This document shows, in pieces, positions 8,904-17,583 of a stretch of 50,190 bases of DNA. Position 1 is the stretch's first letter. Each line of letters opens with the position of its first letter. A program made the position numbers and the translations under genes. The stretch spans positions 1 through 50,190 of the forward strand of contig OMIN01000082.1 of assembly GCA_900299145.1 (NCBI GenBank), written 5' to 3'. The notes under the pieces were generated by a model. It had not been told where the DNA came from. It made no database searches and saw nothing but the letters and a program-made list of their open reading frames with translations. The DNA is from Betaproteobacteria bacterium. GTDB lineage: Bacteria > Pseudomonadota > Gammaproteobacteria > Burkholderiales > SG8-41.

Positions 8904-9992
8904 TTACTTCCGCAGCCGCGATGCCGCCCCCATGAATGTATCGAAGCGCGCTTCCGCCACCCCGAACCACTGCACCTGCTCGTCGCGGAAGGGTTTCCAC
9001 GAGTCATAGATGGTTTTGAACTTGCTGTTCTTGGCGGCGATGTCTTCGTAAACTTCCTGAGTCGCCTTGTAGCACGCGGCCATGATGTCGTTGGAGAAGG
9101 GCAGCAGCTTGACGCCATTGCCGATCAGGCGCTTTAACGCGGCGGGATTCAGCGCGTCGTATTTGGCCATCATCGAGATGTTGGCTTCGTGGCACGCGGC
9201 TTCGAGGATCGCCTTGTATTCGGCAGGCAACGCGTTGTATTCCTTGATGTTTACAAAAAGGTCGAGTTCCGGACCGCCCTCCCACCAGCCGGGGTAGTAG
9301 TAAAACTTGGCAACTTTGTAAAAGCCCAGTTTCTCGTCGTCGTAGGGGCCGACCCACTCGGCCGCGTCGATGGTGCCGCGTTCCAGCGCGGGATAAATTT
9401 CGCCGCCGGGAATCTGCTGCGGCACCACGCCGAGTTTTTGCAGCGGCAGACCACCGGTGCCGCCGATGCGGAACTTCAGACCCTTGAGGTCGGCCACGGT
9501 GCGAATTTCCTTGCGGAACCAGCCGCCCATCTGGGAGCCGGTATTGCCAGCGCCGAAACTGACGATGTTGTATTCCTTGAGAAAATCGTTATAAAGCTGG
9601 CGTCCGCCGCCATGCATCATCCACGCATTTTGCTGGCGATTGTTCATGCCGAACGGAATGGCGCAGCCGAACGCGAACGTCGGGTCTTTACCGAAAAAGT
9701 AATACGGCGCGGTGTGCGCGCACTGGATGGTGCCGTTTTGCACGGCATCCACCACGCCGAACGGCGGCACGATCTCGCCGCCTGCAAACACCTGAATCTG
9801 AAACTTGTTGCCGGTGGCTGCGGCGACACGCTTCGAGATCGTCTCTGCGCCGCCGAAAATCGTATCCAGACTTTTCGGAAAGCTTGAAGCCAGGCGCCAG
9901 CGTACCTCGCCTGACTGCGCGAATGCCGGGGCCACGCCTGCGGCGAGTATGCCGGCCAAACCCGTGTGTGCAATAAATGAACGACGCTGCAT
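8904..9992 (-). CDS. TRAP transporter substrate-binding protein (DctP-like, TakP/FcbT1 type)
   Basis: The protein has 362 residues. The N-terminus MQRRSFIAHTGLAGILAAG followed by APAFAQ is a twin-arginine-like signal peptide. TakP-type blocks are clear: ASSFPKSLDTIFGGAE, LKFRIGGTGG, GGEIYPALERGTIDAAEWVG, YDDEKLGFYKVAKFYYYPGW. This subgroup binds 2-oxo acids or similar carboxylates and normally pairs with the long DctM type found at 687-2399. The start at 9992 is set by GGAGGAG 8 bases upstream; a longer reading runs into the motif copy at 10006-10033. No permease gene is adjacent here. Confidence 0.92.
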   Translation of the reverse strand: MQRRSFIAHTGLAGILAAGVAPAFAQSGEVRWRLASSFPKSLDTIFGGAETISKRVAAATGNKFQIQVFAGGEIVPPFGVVDAVQNGTIQCAHTAPYYFFGKDPTFAFGCAIPFGMNNRQQNAWMMHGGGRQLYNDFLKEYNIVSFGAGNTGSQMGGWFRKEIRTVADLKGLKFRIGGTGGLPLQKLGVVPQQIPGGEIYPALERGTIDAAEWVGPYDDEKLGFYKVAKFYYYPGWWEGGPELDLFVNIKEYNALPAEYKAILEAACHEANISMMAKYDALNPAALKRLIGNGVKLLPFSNDIMAACYKATQEVYEDIAAKNSKFKTIYDSWKPFRDEQVQWFGVAEARFDTFMGAASRLRK

Positions 9993-10005
9993 TTTGACTC
10001 CTCCG

Positions 10006-10033
10006 TAAAAAATCAATAAAAACAAATACTTAT
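10006..10033 (-). repeat. Dispersed AT-rich border motif, copy 2
   Basis: The core at 10015-10033 reads ATAAGTATTTGTTTTTATT on the minus strand. It begins 5 bases after the MesD-like gene ends and stands just before the GGAGGAG ribosome site of the TRAP binding-protein gene, in the same direction as both genes. Confidence 0.9.
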
Positions 10034-10037
10034 TCCA

Positions 10038-11069
10038 TTAAACCAACCCCAATTCTCTACTCAGCAAACGCGCGCCCGCGGCCAGCGCCTGCAACTTGGC
10101 TTCTGCAATGGGCCGCGCCATCGGCGCCATGCCGCAGTTGGTGCAACCATGAATATTCTCCACGGGAATGTACTTCATCGCCTCGCGTAAGGTTGCCGCC
10201 ACTTGCTGCGGGGTTTCCACGACATTGGATGCCACATCGATTGCGCCCACGAGAACGTCTTTTCCTTTCAGCAGGCCGATCAGATCAATTGGCACGCGCG
10301 AATTTGCGCACTCCAGCGACACCTGTTTGATCGAACTTTTCGCGAGAAGGGGAAACGTCGATTCGTATTGACGCCACTGGCCGCCGAGCGTCTTTTTCCA
10401 GTCGTCGTTGGCCTTGATGCCGTAACCGTAGCAAATGTGCACTGCGGTCGTGCATTTGAGGCCCGCCGCGGCGCGCCCCAGCGCCGCCACACCCCAATCT
10501 CTTACTTCCTCCAGGTACACATTGAACGCCGGTTCATCAAACTGAATGGTGTCCGCCCCTGCCGCTTCCAGCGCTTTGGCTTCAGCATTCAGAATGTCCG
10601 CCAGCGCAAAAGCCAGCTTGGATCGATCCTTGTAGTAATCATCGGCCAGTGTGTCCACCATGGTCATCGGGCCGGGCAGCGTGAATTTGAATTTGTGCGC
10701 GGTGTTGGCGCGCGCGAATTTCACGTCGTCCGCATGCACTGGGGCGCGCCAGCTTACCGGCGCCACGACAGTCGGGCAATCGGCTTCATAGCGGTCGGCG
10801 CGAATACCGATACGCCGTACCTTGTTGAAATCCACTCCCGCCACGCCCTGCAAAAACCCGTGCACGAAATGCACTCGCGTCTGCTCGCCGTCGCCGACGA
10901 TATCAATGCCGGCCTGTTCCTGCATTTTAAGTACGGTTCGCACCGCGTCGCGCTTGCCTTCAGCCAGCCGTTCACCTTCAAGCTGCCACGGCGCCCACAA
11001 CACTTCGGGCTCCGCCAGCCAGGAGGGTTTGGGCAGACTGCCGACGATGGTGGTTTTAATGCGTGCCAT
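10038..11069 (-). CDS. mesD: Core-MetE (MesD-like) cobalamin-independent methionine synthase
   Basis: The protein has 343 residues and contains only the C-terminal catalytic barrel of MetE. It starts KTTIVGSLPKPSWLAEPE and contains IVGDGEQTR, LPGPMTMVDTLADDYYKDR, FDEPAFNVYLEEV, AVHICYGYGIK, SLECANSRVP and TNCGMAPMA. These supply the zinc ligands (His and Cys in AVHIC, Glu in SLEC, Cys in TNCGM). The pattern is that of MesD, a short methionine synthase described in Acinetobacter and Burkholderia-type bacteria, which is known to work with the partner MesX; no MesX-like gene is visible in this window. The gene lies 24 bases after the SDR gene and is probably co-transcribed with it. Confidence 0.82.
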   Translation of the reverse strand: MARIKTTIVGSLPKPSWLAEPEVLWAPWQLEGERLAEGKRDAVRTVLKMQEQAGIDIVGDGEQTRVHFVHGFLQGVAGVDFNKVRRIGIRADRYEADCPTVVAPVSWRAPVHADDVKFARANTAHKFKFTLPGPMTMVDTLADDYYKDRSKLAFALADILNAEAKALEAAGADTIQFDEPAFNVYLEEVRDWGVAALGRAAAGLKCTTAVHICYGYGIKANDDWKKTLGGQWRQYESTFPLLAKSSIKQVSLECANSRVPIDLIGLLKGKDVLVGAIDVASNVVETPQQVAATLREAMKYIPVENIHGCTNCGMAPMARPIAEAKLQALAAGARLLSRELGLV

Positions 11070-11093
11070 GCAATTCTCCGTGGAATGATGTTC

Positions 11094-11834
11094 CTAGTGG
11101 AAGTACAACCCGCCATTCATCAAATAGGCCTGCCCCGTCACATAGCCGGCATCCTCACTCGCCAGATACACCATCAGCGACACCACTTCCCGGGGCTTGC
11201 CCAACCGGCGGATCGGCTGTTGCGGTTTGAGTCCCTTGGGTTTCTGGAAGGCATCGCGTTCAACATCGATGGTACCGGGGCCGATACAGTTGGCGGTGAT
11301 GTCGTGCTCGCCAAATTCGCGCGCGAGGCCGCGCGTAAAGCCGATGATGCCGAGCTTGGCCATGCCCTTGGTGACGCTACCACCAAGGAACGGATCAACA
11401 CCCGAGAAATTGATAATGCGGCCCCACTTTTGTTTCATCATCAACGGCAGCACGTTCCGGCAAATATTGCGCGGCCCGCCCAGATTCACCCGAAAATTCG
11501 ACTCCCACGCTTCGTCGCTCACCGCAAGAAACCCGCCTTCGGCGCCACGATCCACCGCGTTGTTGATCGCCACATGCACCGTACCGAGTTCGGTAACTGT
11601 CCTGTCAATAAATCGCCTGACAGATTCGCCATTTGCCACATCCACCTGCTCGGCCACCACTTTCGCGCCCAATGCGCGCGCCTTGTCGGCGACCTCATCA
11701 AGGCGTTCAATTTTGGAACTGGTGCAAATCGCCAGATTCGCCCCCTCGCGCGCGAACTCGATCGCGGCATCGGCGCCAATGTTGCGGCTCGCGCCCGTGA
11801 TCAATACCGTTTTGCCCTTGAGGCCTGTATCCAT
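11094..11834 (-). CDS. SDR-family protein lacking the catalytic tyrosine
   Basis: This is a 246-residue classical SDR fold: VLITGASRNIGADAA, the NAV stretch after VHVAI in place of NNAG, and a C-terminal GYVTGQAYLMNGG. At the active site the serine is present (INFSGVD), but the YxxxK motif reads KGMAK, so the catalytic tyrosine is a lysine. Activity as an ordinary dehydrogenase is therefore doubtful; it may be a binding or regulatory variant. The start at 11834 was chosen because GGAG lies 7 bases upstream. It is divergent from the alpha/beta-hydrolase gene, which also lacks its nucleophile. Confidence 0.82.
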   Translation of the reverse strand: MDTGLKGKTVLITGASRNIGADAAIEFAREGANLAICTSSKIERLDEVADKARALGAKVVAEQVDVANGESVRRFIDRTVTELGTVHVAINNAVDRGAEGGFLAVSDEAWESNFRVNLGGPRNICRNVLPLMMKQKWGRIINFSGVDPFLGGSVTKGMAKLGIIGFTRGLAREFGEHDITANCIGPGTIDVERDAFQKPKGLKPQQPIRRLGKPREVVSLMVYLASEDAGYVTGQAYLMNGGLYFH

Positions 11835-11912
11835 CCCGCACTCCATATTGCGTTAAAGCCGCTATCATACGCCATACGCGCGCGCACCCGCGCAACACAA
11901 CCGGACACCACC

Positions 11913-12719
11913 ATGCCAAAAGCACTACTGCCGCCCGACCTGTCGATCCATTACGAAGTCGACGACTACACCGACCCGTGGACAACGCCCGAAGTCGTAT
12001 TGATGATGCACGGCAACCTCGAATGCGGACAAGCGTGGTATGCGTGGGTGCCTCATCTCGCACGCCACTACCGCGTGATCCGCCCCGACATGCACGGCTA
12101 TGGGCAATCGACGCCGCCGGTGCCCGCCGATTACCCGTGGACGATTGATCTGCCCATCGACACCACTATGGCGCTGATGGATCACCTTGGCGTCAAGAAA
12201 TTTCACCTCATCGCCGCCAAGATCGGCGGCTTTATCGCCCGCCGGCTGGCCGCGCGCTTTCCGGATCGCGTCAGCACGCTGACCCTCATCGGCACCCCTC
12301 CACCAATTTACGACACCGCCGCACGCGTGGAATCGCTGACGAAAGACATTTCGGAGAACGGCATTAAGCCGTGGGCGCGCCGCACCATGGGCGGACGTCT
12401 CGGCAAAAATTTCCCGCCCGAAGGCATGGAGTGGTGGATCAAGATGATGGGCCGCACGCCGGTTTCAACGCAACTTGCGTTCGTCAAAAACATCCCTAAA
12501 GCCGACATCACCCCCGACCTGCCAAAGATCAAATGCCCGACGCTGGTCATCACCACCGAAGGCAGCGCGCTTGGCTCTGTCGACGAAATGCGCAAGTGGC
12601 AGGTGTTGATTCCCAATTCACGGCTGTTGGTGCTGCCGGGGGATTCGTATCATGCGGCGGCGAGTGATGCAGATGTTTGTGCGAAGGAGACGTTAAAGTT
12701 TATTCAGGCTGCGAAGTAA
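11913..12719 (+). CDS. Alpha/beta-hydrolase fold protein with altered nucleophile elbow
   Basis: The protein has 268 residues. The oxyanion HG segment (LMMHGNLECGQAW), the RPDMHGYGQS strand-loop and a late candidate catalytic histidine (GDSYHAAAS) are as in alpha/beta hydrolases. The nucleophile elbow, normally GxSxG, reads AAKIGG in HLIAAKIGGFIARRLA, so the serine is replaced by lysine. It may have lost hydrolase activity, or it uses unusual chemistry. An 838-codon open frame reaching upstream is antisense to other genes. I place the start at ATG 11913, which begins with a plausible N-terminus. Confidence 0.8.
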   Translation: MPKALLPPDLSIHYEVDDYTDPWTTPEVVLMMHGNLECGQAWYAWVPHLARHYRVIRPDMHGYGQSTPPVPADYPWTIDLPIDTTMALMDHLGVKKFHLIAAKIGGFIARRLAARFPDRVSTLTLIGTPPPIYDTAARVESLTKDISENGIKPWARRTMGGRLGKNFPPEGMEWWIKMMGRTPVSTQLAFVKNIPKADITPDLPKIKCPTLVITTEGSALGSVDEMRKWQVLIPNSRLLVLPGDSYHAAASDADVCAKETLKFIQAAK

Positions 12720-12721
12720 GC

Positions 12722-12750
12722 GTAAGCATCTGTATTTATTGAATATTTTA
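12722..12750 (+). repeat. Dispersed AT-rich border motif, copy 3
   Basis: The core at 12722-12740 reads GTAAGCATCTGTATTTATT. It starts 3 bases after the hydrolase stop and ends just before the GTG start of the next gene, in the same direction, so the motif fills the whole gap and leaves no normal ribosome site. Confidence 0.85.
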
Positions 12751-12755
12751 ACGCC

Positions 12756-13691
12756 GTGCCTGCCACGCTACAGCCAAAAATCATCCTCCGCGGTGGCGAT
12801 CATGAACACGTGTTGGGCATCGCCGGCGAATACGCTGGTGTGCACCTTGGCTACGAAACCATGCGCTTGCAGGATATTTTCGTGGCCATGCTGGAAACGC
12901 GCTGCTTTGAAGTCTGTGAGTTTTCGCTGGCAAATTACATCGTGCTGCGTACAAGCGGGCAACATTGGCTCACCGCCATCCCCGTCTTCCCGTTTCGTGC
13001 GTTTCGTCATGGCGGTGTGATCACGCGCCGCGACAGCAAGCTCACTGACCTCGCTGAACTGGCCGGCAAACGCGTGGGCGTCGAAGACTATTCGATGACC
13101 GCTGCGGTTTGGTTTCGCGGGTTGCTCCAGCAGGAGTACGGCGTTGACCATCGCTCCATCACATGGGTGTCGTACGCCAAGCAGCGCCTGCCGCTGCCTC
13201 GTGACGCCACGGTCGAACTCACATCCAACGATCTGGAGGACACGCTGCTCAATGGCGGCATCGACGCCATGCTGGCCTTCACCGTGAAGGATGCCCGTCT
13301 GCCACCGCCACAGCGCCGGTTGCGCACCCTGCTTGCCGATCCGCAGGCCGTGGAGCTGGACTACTACCGGCGCACCGCCATCTACCCCATCAATCACTGT
13401 GTTGTGATCCGCAATGATGCATTGGCACGCATCCCAACGCTGGCTGCTACTGTGAACGAAGCCTACGTCTCGGCGAAAGCGCGTGCGTATCAGCGACAAC
13501 TGGGGGCAACACTGATGCCCTGGGGTAAGCTACACTGGACACGCACGTTCGAAATTTTCGACGGCGACCCCCTGCCCTATGGACTTACCCCCCAGAATCG
13601 CCGCGTGGTTGAACGTCTGGCACAGGACCTGCATGAACAGGGCTTTATCTCTGCCCTCCCCGACATCGAAAGTCTGTTCATTCACCCTTGA
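12756..13691 (+). CDS. 4,5-dihydroxyphthalate decarboxylase-like / ABC-type binding-fold protein
   Basis: This 311-residue protein resembles the family that contains Pseudomonas Pht5 and many solute-binding-fold proteins. Recognisable blocks are MLETRCFEVCEFSLANYIVL, LTAIPVFPFRAFRHGG, LAGKRVGVEDYSMTAAVWFRG, YYRRTAIYPINHCVVIR and the end block LHEQGFISALPDIESLF. There is no signal peptide, so it is cytoplasmic. It would decarboxylate a dihydroxybenzoate-like acid, or merely bind ligand. The start is GTG at 12756, directly behind motif copy 3 without a clear ribosome site. Its 3' end overlaps the convergent Bug gene by 14 bases. Confidence 0.75.
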   Translation: MPATLQPKIILRGGDHEHVLGIAGEYAGVHLGYETMRLQDIFVAMLETRCFEVCEFSLANYIVLRTSGQHWLTAIPVFPFRAFRHGGVITRRDSKLTDLAELAGKRVGVEDYSMTAAVWFRGLLQQEYGVDHRSITWVSYAKQRLPLPRDATVELTSNDLEDTLLNGGIDAMLAFTVKDARLPPPQRRLRTLLADPQAVELDYYRRTAIYPINHCVVIRNDALARIPTLAATVNEAYVSAKARAYQRQLGATLMPWGKLHWTRTFEIFDGDPLPYGLTPQNRRVVERLAQDLHEQGFISALPDIESLFIHP

Positions 13692-14664
13692 TCTGTGCGG
13701 CTTTGAACACTTTTGGCCAACGCGCCAGTTCAGCACGTATAAAGGCCGTGAACGCGGCTGATGTATTACCGACCGGCTCATAACCCAGGCCCAACAAACG
13801 TTCCTTCACGTCACTCTGCGACAGGACTTTGATGGTGGCCGACGACACATGCACAGTGATGACAGGCGGCACCGCTGCTGGCAGCACCACACCTTGCCAC
13901 GTAACCGCATCGTAATCCGCAAACCCCGCGGCTTCGGCAACAGTCGCCAAGTCCGGCATGGCAGCAGAACGTTTCGCACTCGTCACCGCAAGTCCTCGCG
14001 TCTTGCCGGTCTTAATGTGCGGAATCGCCGATGGCAGGCTGGACACCATTACCGGCACGCGCCCGCCCAGCAGATCAATCAGCGCCGGGCCGCCGCCCTT
14101 GTAGGCAATATGCATGAGCTTGATGCCCGCCATGAAGTTCAGGAGCTCGCCCGCCAGATGTTGTGTCGAAGCATGCCCGGATGACGCAAAATCGATCTGC
14201 CCCGGCTTGGCCCTGGCAATGTCGATCAACTCCTTCATCGAACGTGCGCTAAACGACGGATGCACAATCCAAACATTGGGGGACTGCGCGAGTTGCGACA
14301 CCGGCGCAAAATCCCTGATGGGATCGAATGGCACGCGCGCGTAGAGGCCTGGGCTGGTCACGAGATTCGCCGCCGTCAGCAACATGGTATACCCATCAGC
14401 GGGGGCATTCTTCACCAACTCCGCACCGACGTTTCCGGTAGCACCCGGGCGGTTATCAATCACAAACGGCTGGCCCAGACTTTCACTGAGTTTTTGCGCC
14501 ACCACGCGTCCCACGGTGTCCGACGCGCCGCCCGGCGATTGCGGGATGACAAAGCGGATGGGGCGTTGGGGATAGCTGGTTTCTGCTGCTGTCCCACAAA
14601 GGGAAAGCCCGCTGAATAGCATCGCTGCCACAGCGTGGCACAAACATGACAAATTACGCTGCAT
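13678..14664 (-). CDS. Bug-family (TctC) substrate-binding protein
   Basis: The protein has 328 residues, with a signal peptide (AAMLFSGLSLCGTAAE). Family blocks include YPQRPIRFVIPQSPGGASD, VIDNRPGATGNVGAE, ADGYTMLLTAAN, HIAYKGGGPALIDLLGG and DLATVAEAAGF. The start ATG at 14664 overlaps the last 11 bases of coaE, so it belongs to the same operon as the acyl-CoA dehydrogenase and coaE. The extra N-terminal reading from 14724 is rejected since it lies inside coaE and has no signal-like sequence. Confidence 0.9.
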   Translation of the reverse strand: MQRNLSCLCHAVAAMLFSGLSLCGTAAETSYPQRPIRFVIPQSPGGASDTVGRVVAQKLSESLGQPFVIDNRPGATGNVGAELVKNAPADGYTMLLTAANLVTSPGLYARVPFDPIRDFAPVSQLAQSPNVWIVHPSFSARSMKELIDIARAKPGQIDFASSGHASTQHLAGELLNFMAGIKLMHIAYKGGGPALIDLLGGRVPVMVSSLPSAIPHIKTGKTRGLAVTSAKRSAAMPDLATVAEAAGFADYDAVTWQGVVLPAAVPPVITVHVSSATIKVLSQSDVKERLLGLGYEPVGNTSAAFTAFIRAELARWPKVFKAAQIKGE

Positions 14665-15310
14665 TACCGTTCCCCGGAAATGCAGCGCTGTTGAGTCGCT
14701 GCCAATGCCTGCGCAATTGCGCAAGCATTTCCTCCATCACCCCATTGTTATCAATAACCACATTGGCCCGCGCCACGCGTTCGGCGTTGGAAAGTTGTGC
14801 ATCGAGCCGGCTTTCGACCATGGCACGCGTGCTATGGTCACGTTGCATGGCACGCGCGATGGCGGTCTCGCGGTCGACGACGACAACCCAGGTTTCGTCG
14901 CCCCGGTCGTGCCAGCCGGCTTCAAACAGCACGGCGGCTTCGAGCACAATGACGCGTGCCGTGCCAGCGCCGCGGGCGCGGGCGATCTCGGCTTCGGCCA
15001 TGGCGCCTATCGCGGGCCATACGATGTCGGTAAGCTTTTTCAGTTCCGCGGGCTTGCCGAATACCTTACCGCCCAGCACCTTGCGGTCGATCTTGCCGTC
15101 GGCCGCCAGCACTTCGTTGCCAAAGGCTGCTACGACCTGCGCGTGTGCGGGCATACCCGGGTCGTAGACTTGATGGCCGAGGATATCGGCGTCAATGACA
15201 TGCGCGCCCTGCTCTTTCAAAAATCGCGCGGCAGACGATTTGCCGGAGGCGATGCCGCCAGTAAGACAGATGACTTTTGCGGTTACGGAATTTTTTACGC
15301 CAGTTGTCAC
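14654..15310 (-). CDS. coaE: Dephospho-CoA kinase
   Basis: The 218-residue enzyme phosphorylates dephospho-CoA in the last step of coenzyme A synthesis. It shows the P-loop LTGGIASGKSS near residue 14, VIDADILGHQVY, the GGKVFGKPAELKKLTDIVWP lid region, and VVVDRETAIARAMQRD. The start GTG at 15310 overlaps the TGA of the acyl-CoA dehydrogenase (GTGA) and has AAGGGG upstream. In many betaproteobacteria coaE is found with type IV pilus and yacG genes; here it sits in a catabolic operon, which is unusual. Confidence 0.9.
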   Translation of the reverse strand: MTTGVKNSVTAKVICLTGGIASGKSSAARFLKEQGAHVIDADILGHQVYDPGMPAHAQVVAAFGNEVLAADGKIDRKVLGGKVFGKPAELKKLTDIVWPAIGAMAEAEIARARGAGTARVIVLEAAVLFEAGWHDRGDETWVVVVDRETAIARAMQRDHSTRAMVESRLDAQLSNAERVARANVVIDNNGVMEEMLAQLRRHWQRLNSAAFPGNGNAA

Positions 15311-16446
15311 AATATCCCCTTGTTCAAATCCAGACTGCCGCGCGCGAGATTGAGGCGCAGCACATCGCTCGCACCCTCGGCAATCCTTAATGCACGCACT
15401 TCCCGGTAGAGCCGTTCCAGTGGATGACCCACGGTCAGCGCCTTGCCGCCCACCAGCTGCATGGCGGTATCGGTGACTTCGCCCACGGTTTCGGTGGTGA
15501 ATACCTTGCACGCCATGCCCTCGTTGATAATATTGGCACCAGCCTCTCCCATGCGCGCCGTGCGATACAACATGCTGCGCGCGGCGAAAGTCTTGATGCG
15601 CAGCTCCGCGTAACGCAGGCGCACGCCTTCGCGCGCACCGAGTGGTTCGCCCGAGTGGTGTGGCGCCTGCAAATGGGCGTGGGTGAAGGCGATGGCCCAG
15701 CGTGAGAGCCCCACGGCTTGTGCGGCAATGGCAAGGCGCGTATCGCCTATCTGCCGCATGGCACGTGGCAGGCCATCGTCCGGCTTGCCGATCAGATGTT
15801 CGGCAGGAACGCGCACGCTGTCAAAGCGAAACGCCGCATGATGACTGCCATCAAGCGATTCAAAACGCTGCTCGATCAATACGCCCGGCGCATGGGCATC
15901 GATGACCAGCAACGCTCGGCCCTTCTTGCCGTCCGCTTCAACTTCCACCAGCGTGTTCAGAAAATCCGCATCGCCCCCTCGCGTGACATACGATTTGCGG
16001 CCCGTAACGACGAAAACACCATCGGCATCCCGCACGGCCCGCGTATAGTGTTGAGCGTCATCAGGCTCGGTAAACGCAAATGCGCCTCGTTTTTCGCCGT
16101 TGAGCAGCGGTTGCAGATACCGTGATCGCAGCGGCTCGCCACAGTCTGCCAGTACGCCAGGGCCGGGGCCGAACACGAACCGGTCCAGCCCGGTGTTGTA
16201 ACCCGCCAGCGTATCGCGCACGACGGTCAGCGCCAGCAGTCCAGCTTCGCTGCCGCCCGCGGATTTAGGCTGGGTCATGGAAAAAAATCCACTTTCTCGG
16301 GCGGCACGCGTTACTCGGTCACGCACGGCAGCGTGATCCTCACCGGCCACTTCCACCGCCGCCTGTTCGGGCGCCAGCACCTCGGCGGCGAAGCGCTCGG
16401 CGCGTTGCCGCAACTGCAACAGTTCAGTAGGAAGGGATTCAGGCAT
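15307..16446 (-). CDS. Acyl-CoA dehydrogenase family protein
   Basis: This 379-residue flavoprotein covers N-terminal helices, a central barrel (GAFAFTEPDDAQHYTRA, VTGRKSYVTRGGDADF) and a C-terminal four-helix bundle. The FAD and Q-loop region MQLVGGKALTVGHPLERLYREV is present, and the glutamate in AEGASDVLRLN is at the position of the catalytic base in the family. The serine of the usual AMTE/AxTEP motif is replaced in AFAFTEPDDAQ. It oxidises an acyl-CoA at C2-C3. It is coupled to coaE by a 4-base overlap. Confidence 0.85.
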   Translation of the reverse strand: MPESLPTELLQLRQRAERFAAEVLAPEQAAVEVAGEDHAAVRDRVTRAARESGFFSMTQPKSAGGSEAGLLALTVVRDTLAGYNTGLDRFVFGPGPGVLADCGEPLRSRYLQPLLNGEKRGAFAFTEPDDAQHYTRAVRDADGVFVVTGRKSYVTRGGDADFLNTLVEVEADGKKGRALLVIDAHAPGVLIEQRFESLDGSHHAAFRFDSVRVPAEHLIGKPDDGLPRAMRQIGDTRLAIAAQAVGLSRWAIAFTHAHLQAPHHSGEPLGAREGVRLRYAELRIKTFAARSMLYRTARMGEAGANIINEGMACKVFTTETVGEVTDTAMQLVGGKALTVGHPLERLYREVRALRIAEGASDVLRLNLARGSLDLNKGIL

Positions 16447-16483
16447 GGGGTTCTAAAAAGTCAAAGTCGACAGATGGCTTTGT

Positions 16484-17458
16484 CTATTCCGGCTCCACCC
16501 CGGCTGATTTCAGCACCTTGCCGATTTGTGGGGATTCCGTGCGGATCTGTTCCAGCACTTTTTCCGGCGTGGTGTGCACGGCAAAAATACCGAGACTCGC
16601 GTAACGCTCCAGCACGTCACGCTGCTTCAGTATTTTTGCCAACTCGCCATTGAGCCGGTTGATGATAACCGGCGGCGTGGCCTTGGGCATCAACACCGCC
16701 CACCAGGTTTGCGGAATGGTGATGTTCACGCCAGACTCTGCCAGCGTCGGTACATCGGGCAGCGCCTGCGAGCGCTGATCGCTGCTCACCCCCAGCGCGC
16801 GCAGCCGCCCCGCGCGAATCTGCGGCACGGCGGGCACCATGTCGGAAAGTACCATGTCGATTTGCCCGGCGACAAGGTCGGTCACCGACTGTATCGTGCC
16901 CTTATACGGCACGTGAATGATCTGAATGCCAGTCGCGGCTTTGAGCACTTCACCGGCAACGTGTGCCGGCGTGCCCTTGCCGCCGGAGCCGAAAGTGAGC
17001 TTGCCCGGCTGCGCGCGCGCGAGCGCAATCAGTTCCTTCACGCTCCTTACCGGCACGCTGGGGTGCACCACAAACACCTGCCCGCCGGCGGCGACCATGC
17101 TGATCGGCGCAAAATCATTGAGCGGATCAAAGGTCATTCGCTTGTAAAGAAACGGGTTGATCACAAGCGCGGAACTCGCGAGCAATACCAGCGTATAGCC
17201 ATCCGGCGCCGCCTTCACGGCGAGCTCGGCGCCGATATTGCCGGAAGCGCCGGGCCTGTTTTCAACTATGAACTGCCGGCCGAGCGCATCGCCGAGCTTT
17301 TGCGCGAGCACGCGCGCCAGTACGTCGGTAGTGCCGCCGGGCGGGAACGGCGCGATGAAACGCACGGGTTTCGTGGGATAGTCCTGCGCGCCTGCCAGTG
17401 TGGTGGTGAATATTAGAGATATGACGCCGGACAACCGTAAACTGAATTTTTTCTTCAC
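16484..17458 (-). CDS. Bug-family (TctC) substrate-binding protein
   Basis: The protein has 324 residues. Signal peptide MKKKFSLRLSGVISLIFTTTLAGA, then QDYPTKPVRFIAPFPPGGTTD, VENRPGASGNIGAE, APDGYTLVLLAS, HVPYKGTIQSVTDLVAG and ALPDVPTLAESGV. The start is GTG at 17458, read into the lysine-rich signal sequence. It lies 38 bases upstream of the acyl-CoA dehydrogenase gene, in the same direction. Motif copy 4 is about 130 bases upstream. Confidence 0.9.
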   Translation of the reverse strand: MKKKFSLRLSGVISLIFTTTLAGAQDYPTKPVRFIAPFPPGGTTDVLARVLAQKLGDALGRQFIVENRPGASGNIGAELAVKAAPDGYTLVLLASSALVINPFLYKRMTFDPLNDFAPISMVAAGGQVFVVHPSVPVRSVKELIALARAQPGKLTFGSGGKGTPAHVAGEVLKAATGIQIIHVPYKGTIQSVTDLVAGQIDMVLSDMVPAVPQIRAGRLRALGVSSDQRSQALPDVPTLAESGVNITIPQTWWAVLMPKATPPVIINRLNGELAKILKQRDVLERYASLGIFAVHTTPEKVLEQIRTESPQIGKVLKSAGVEPE

Positions 17459-17583
17459 GAAACGTCCCCGATGGATGGGCGCGGGTAGCCGCGTTGGTCA
17501 AGTTTGTTCCCTGCGTGTCGAATGGCGCTGCATGCTGCGCAATGTTACGTGGAAAAGCAGCACAATGCCGGCCGCACTGTCGC

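Noticed and set aside
10203-11912. An 838-codon open frame on the plus strand reaching into the alpha/beta-hydrolase
   Set aside because: Most of it is antisense to the MesD-like and SDR genes. Only the part from 11913 shows family sequence, so the upstream part is a GC-rich shadow.
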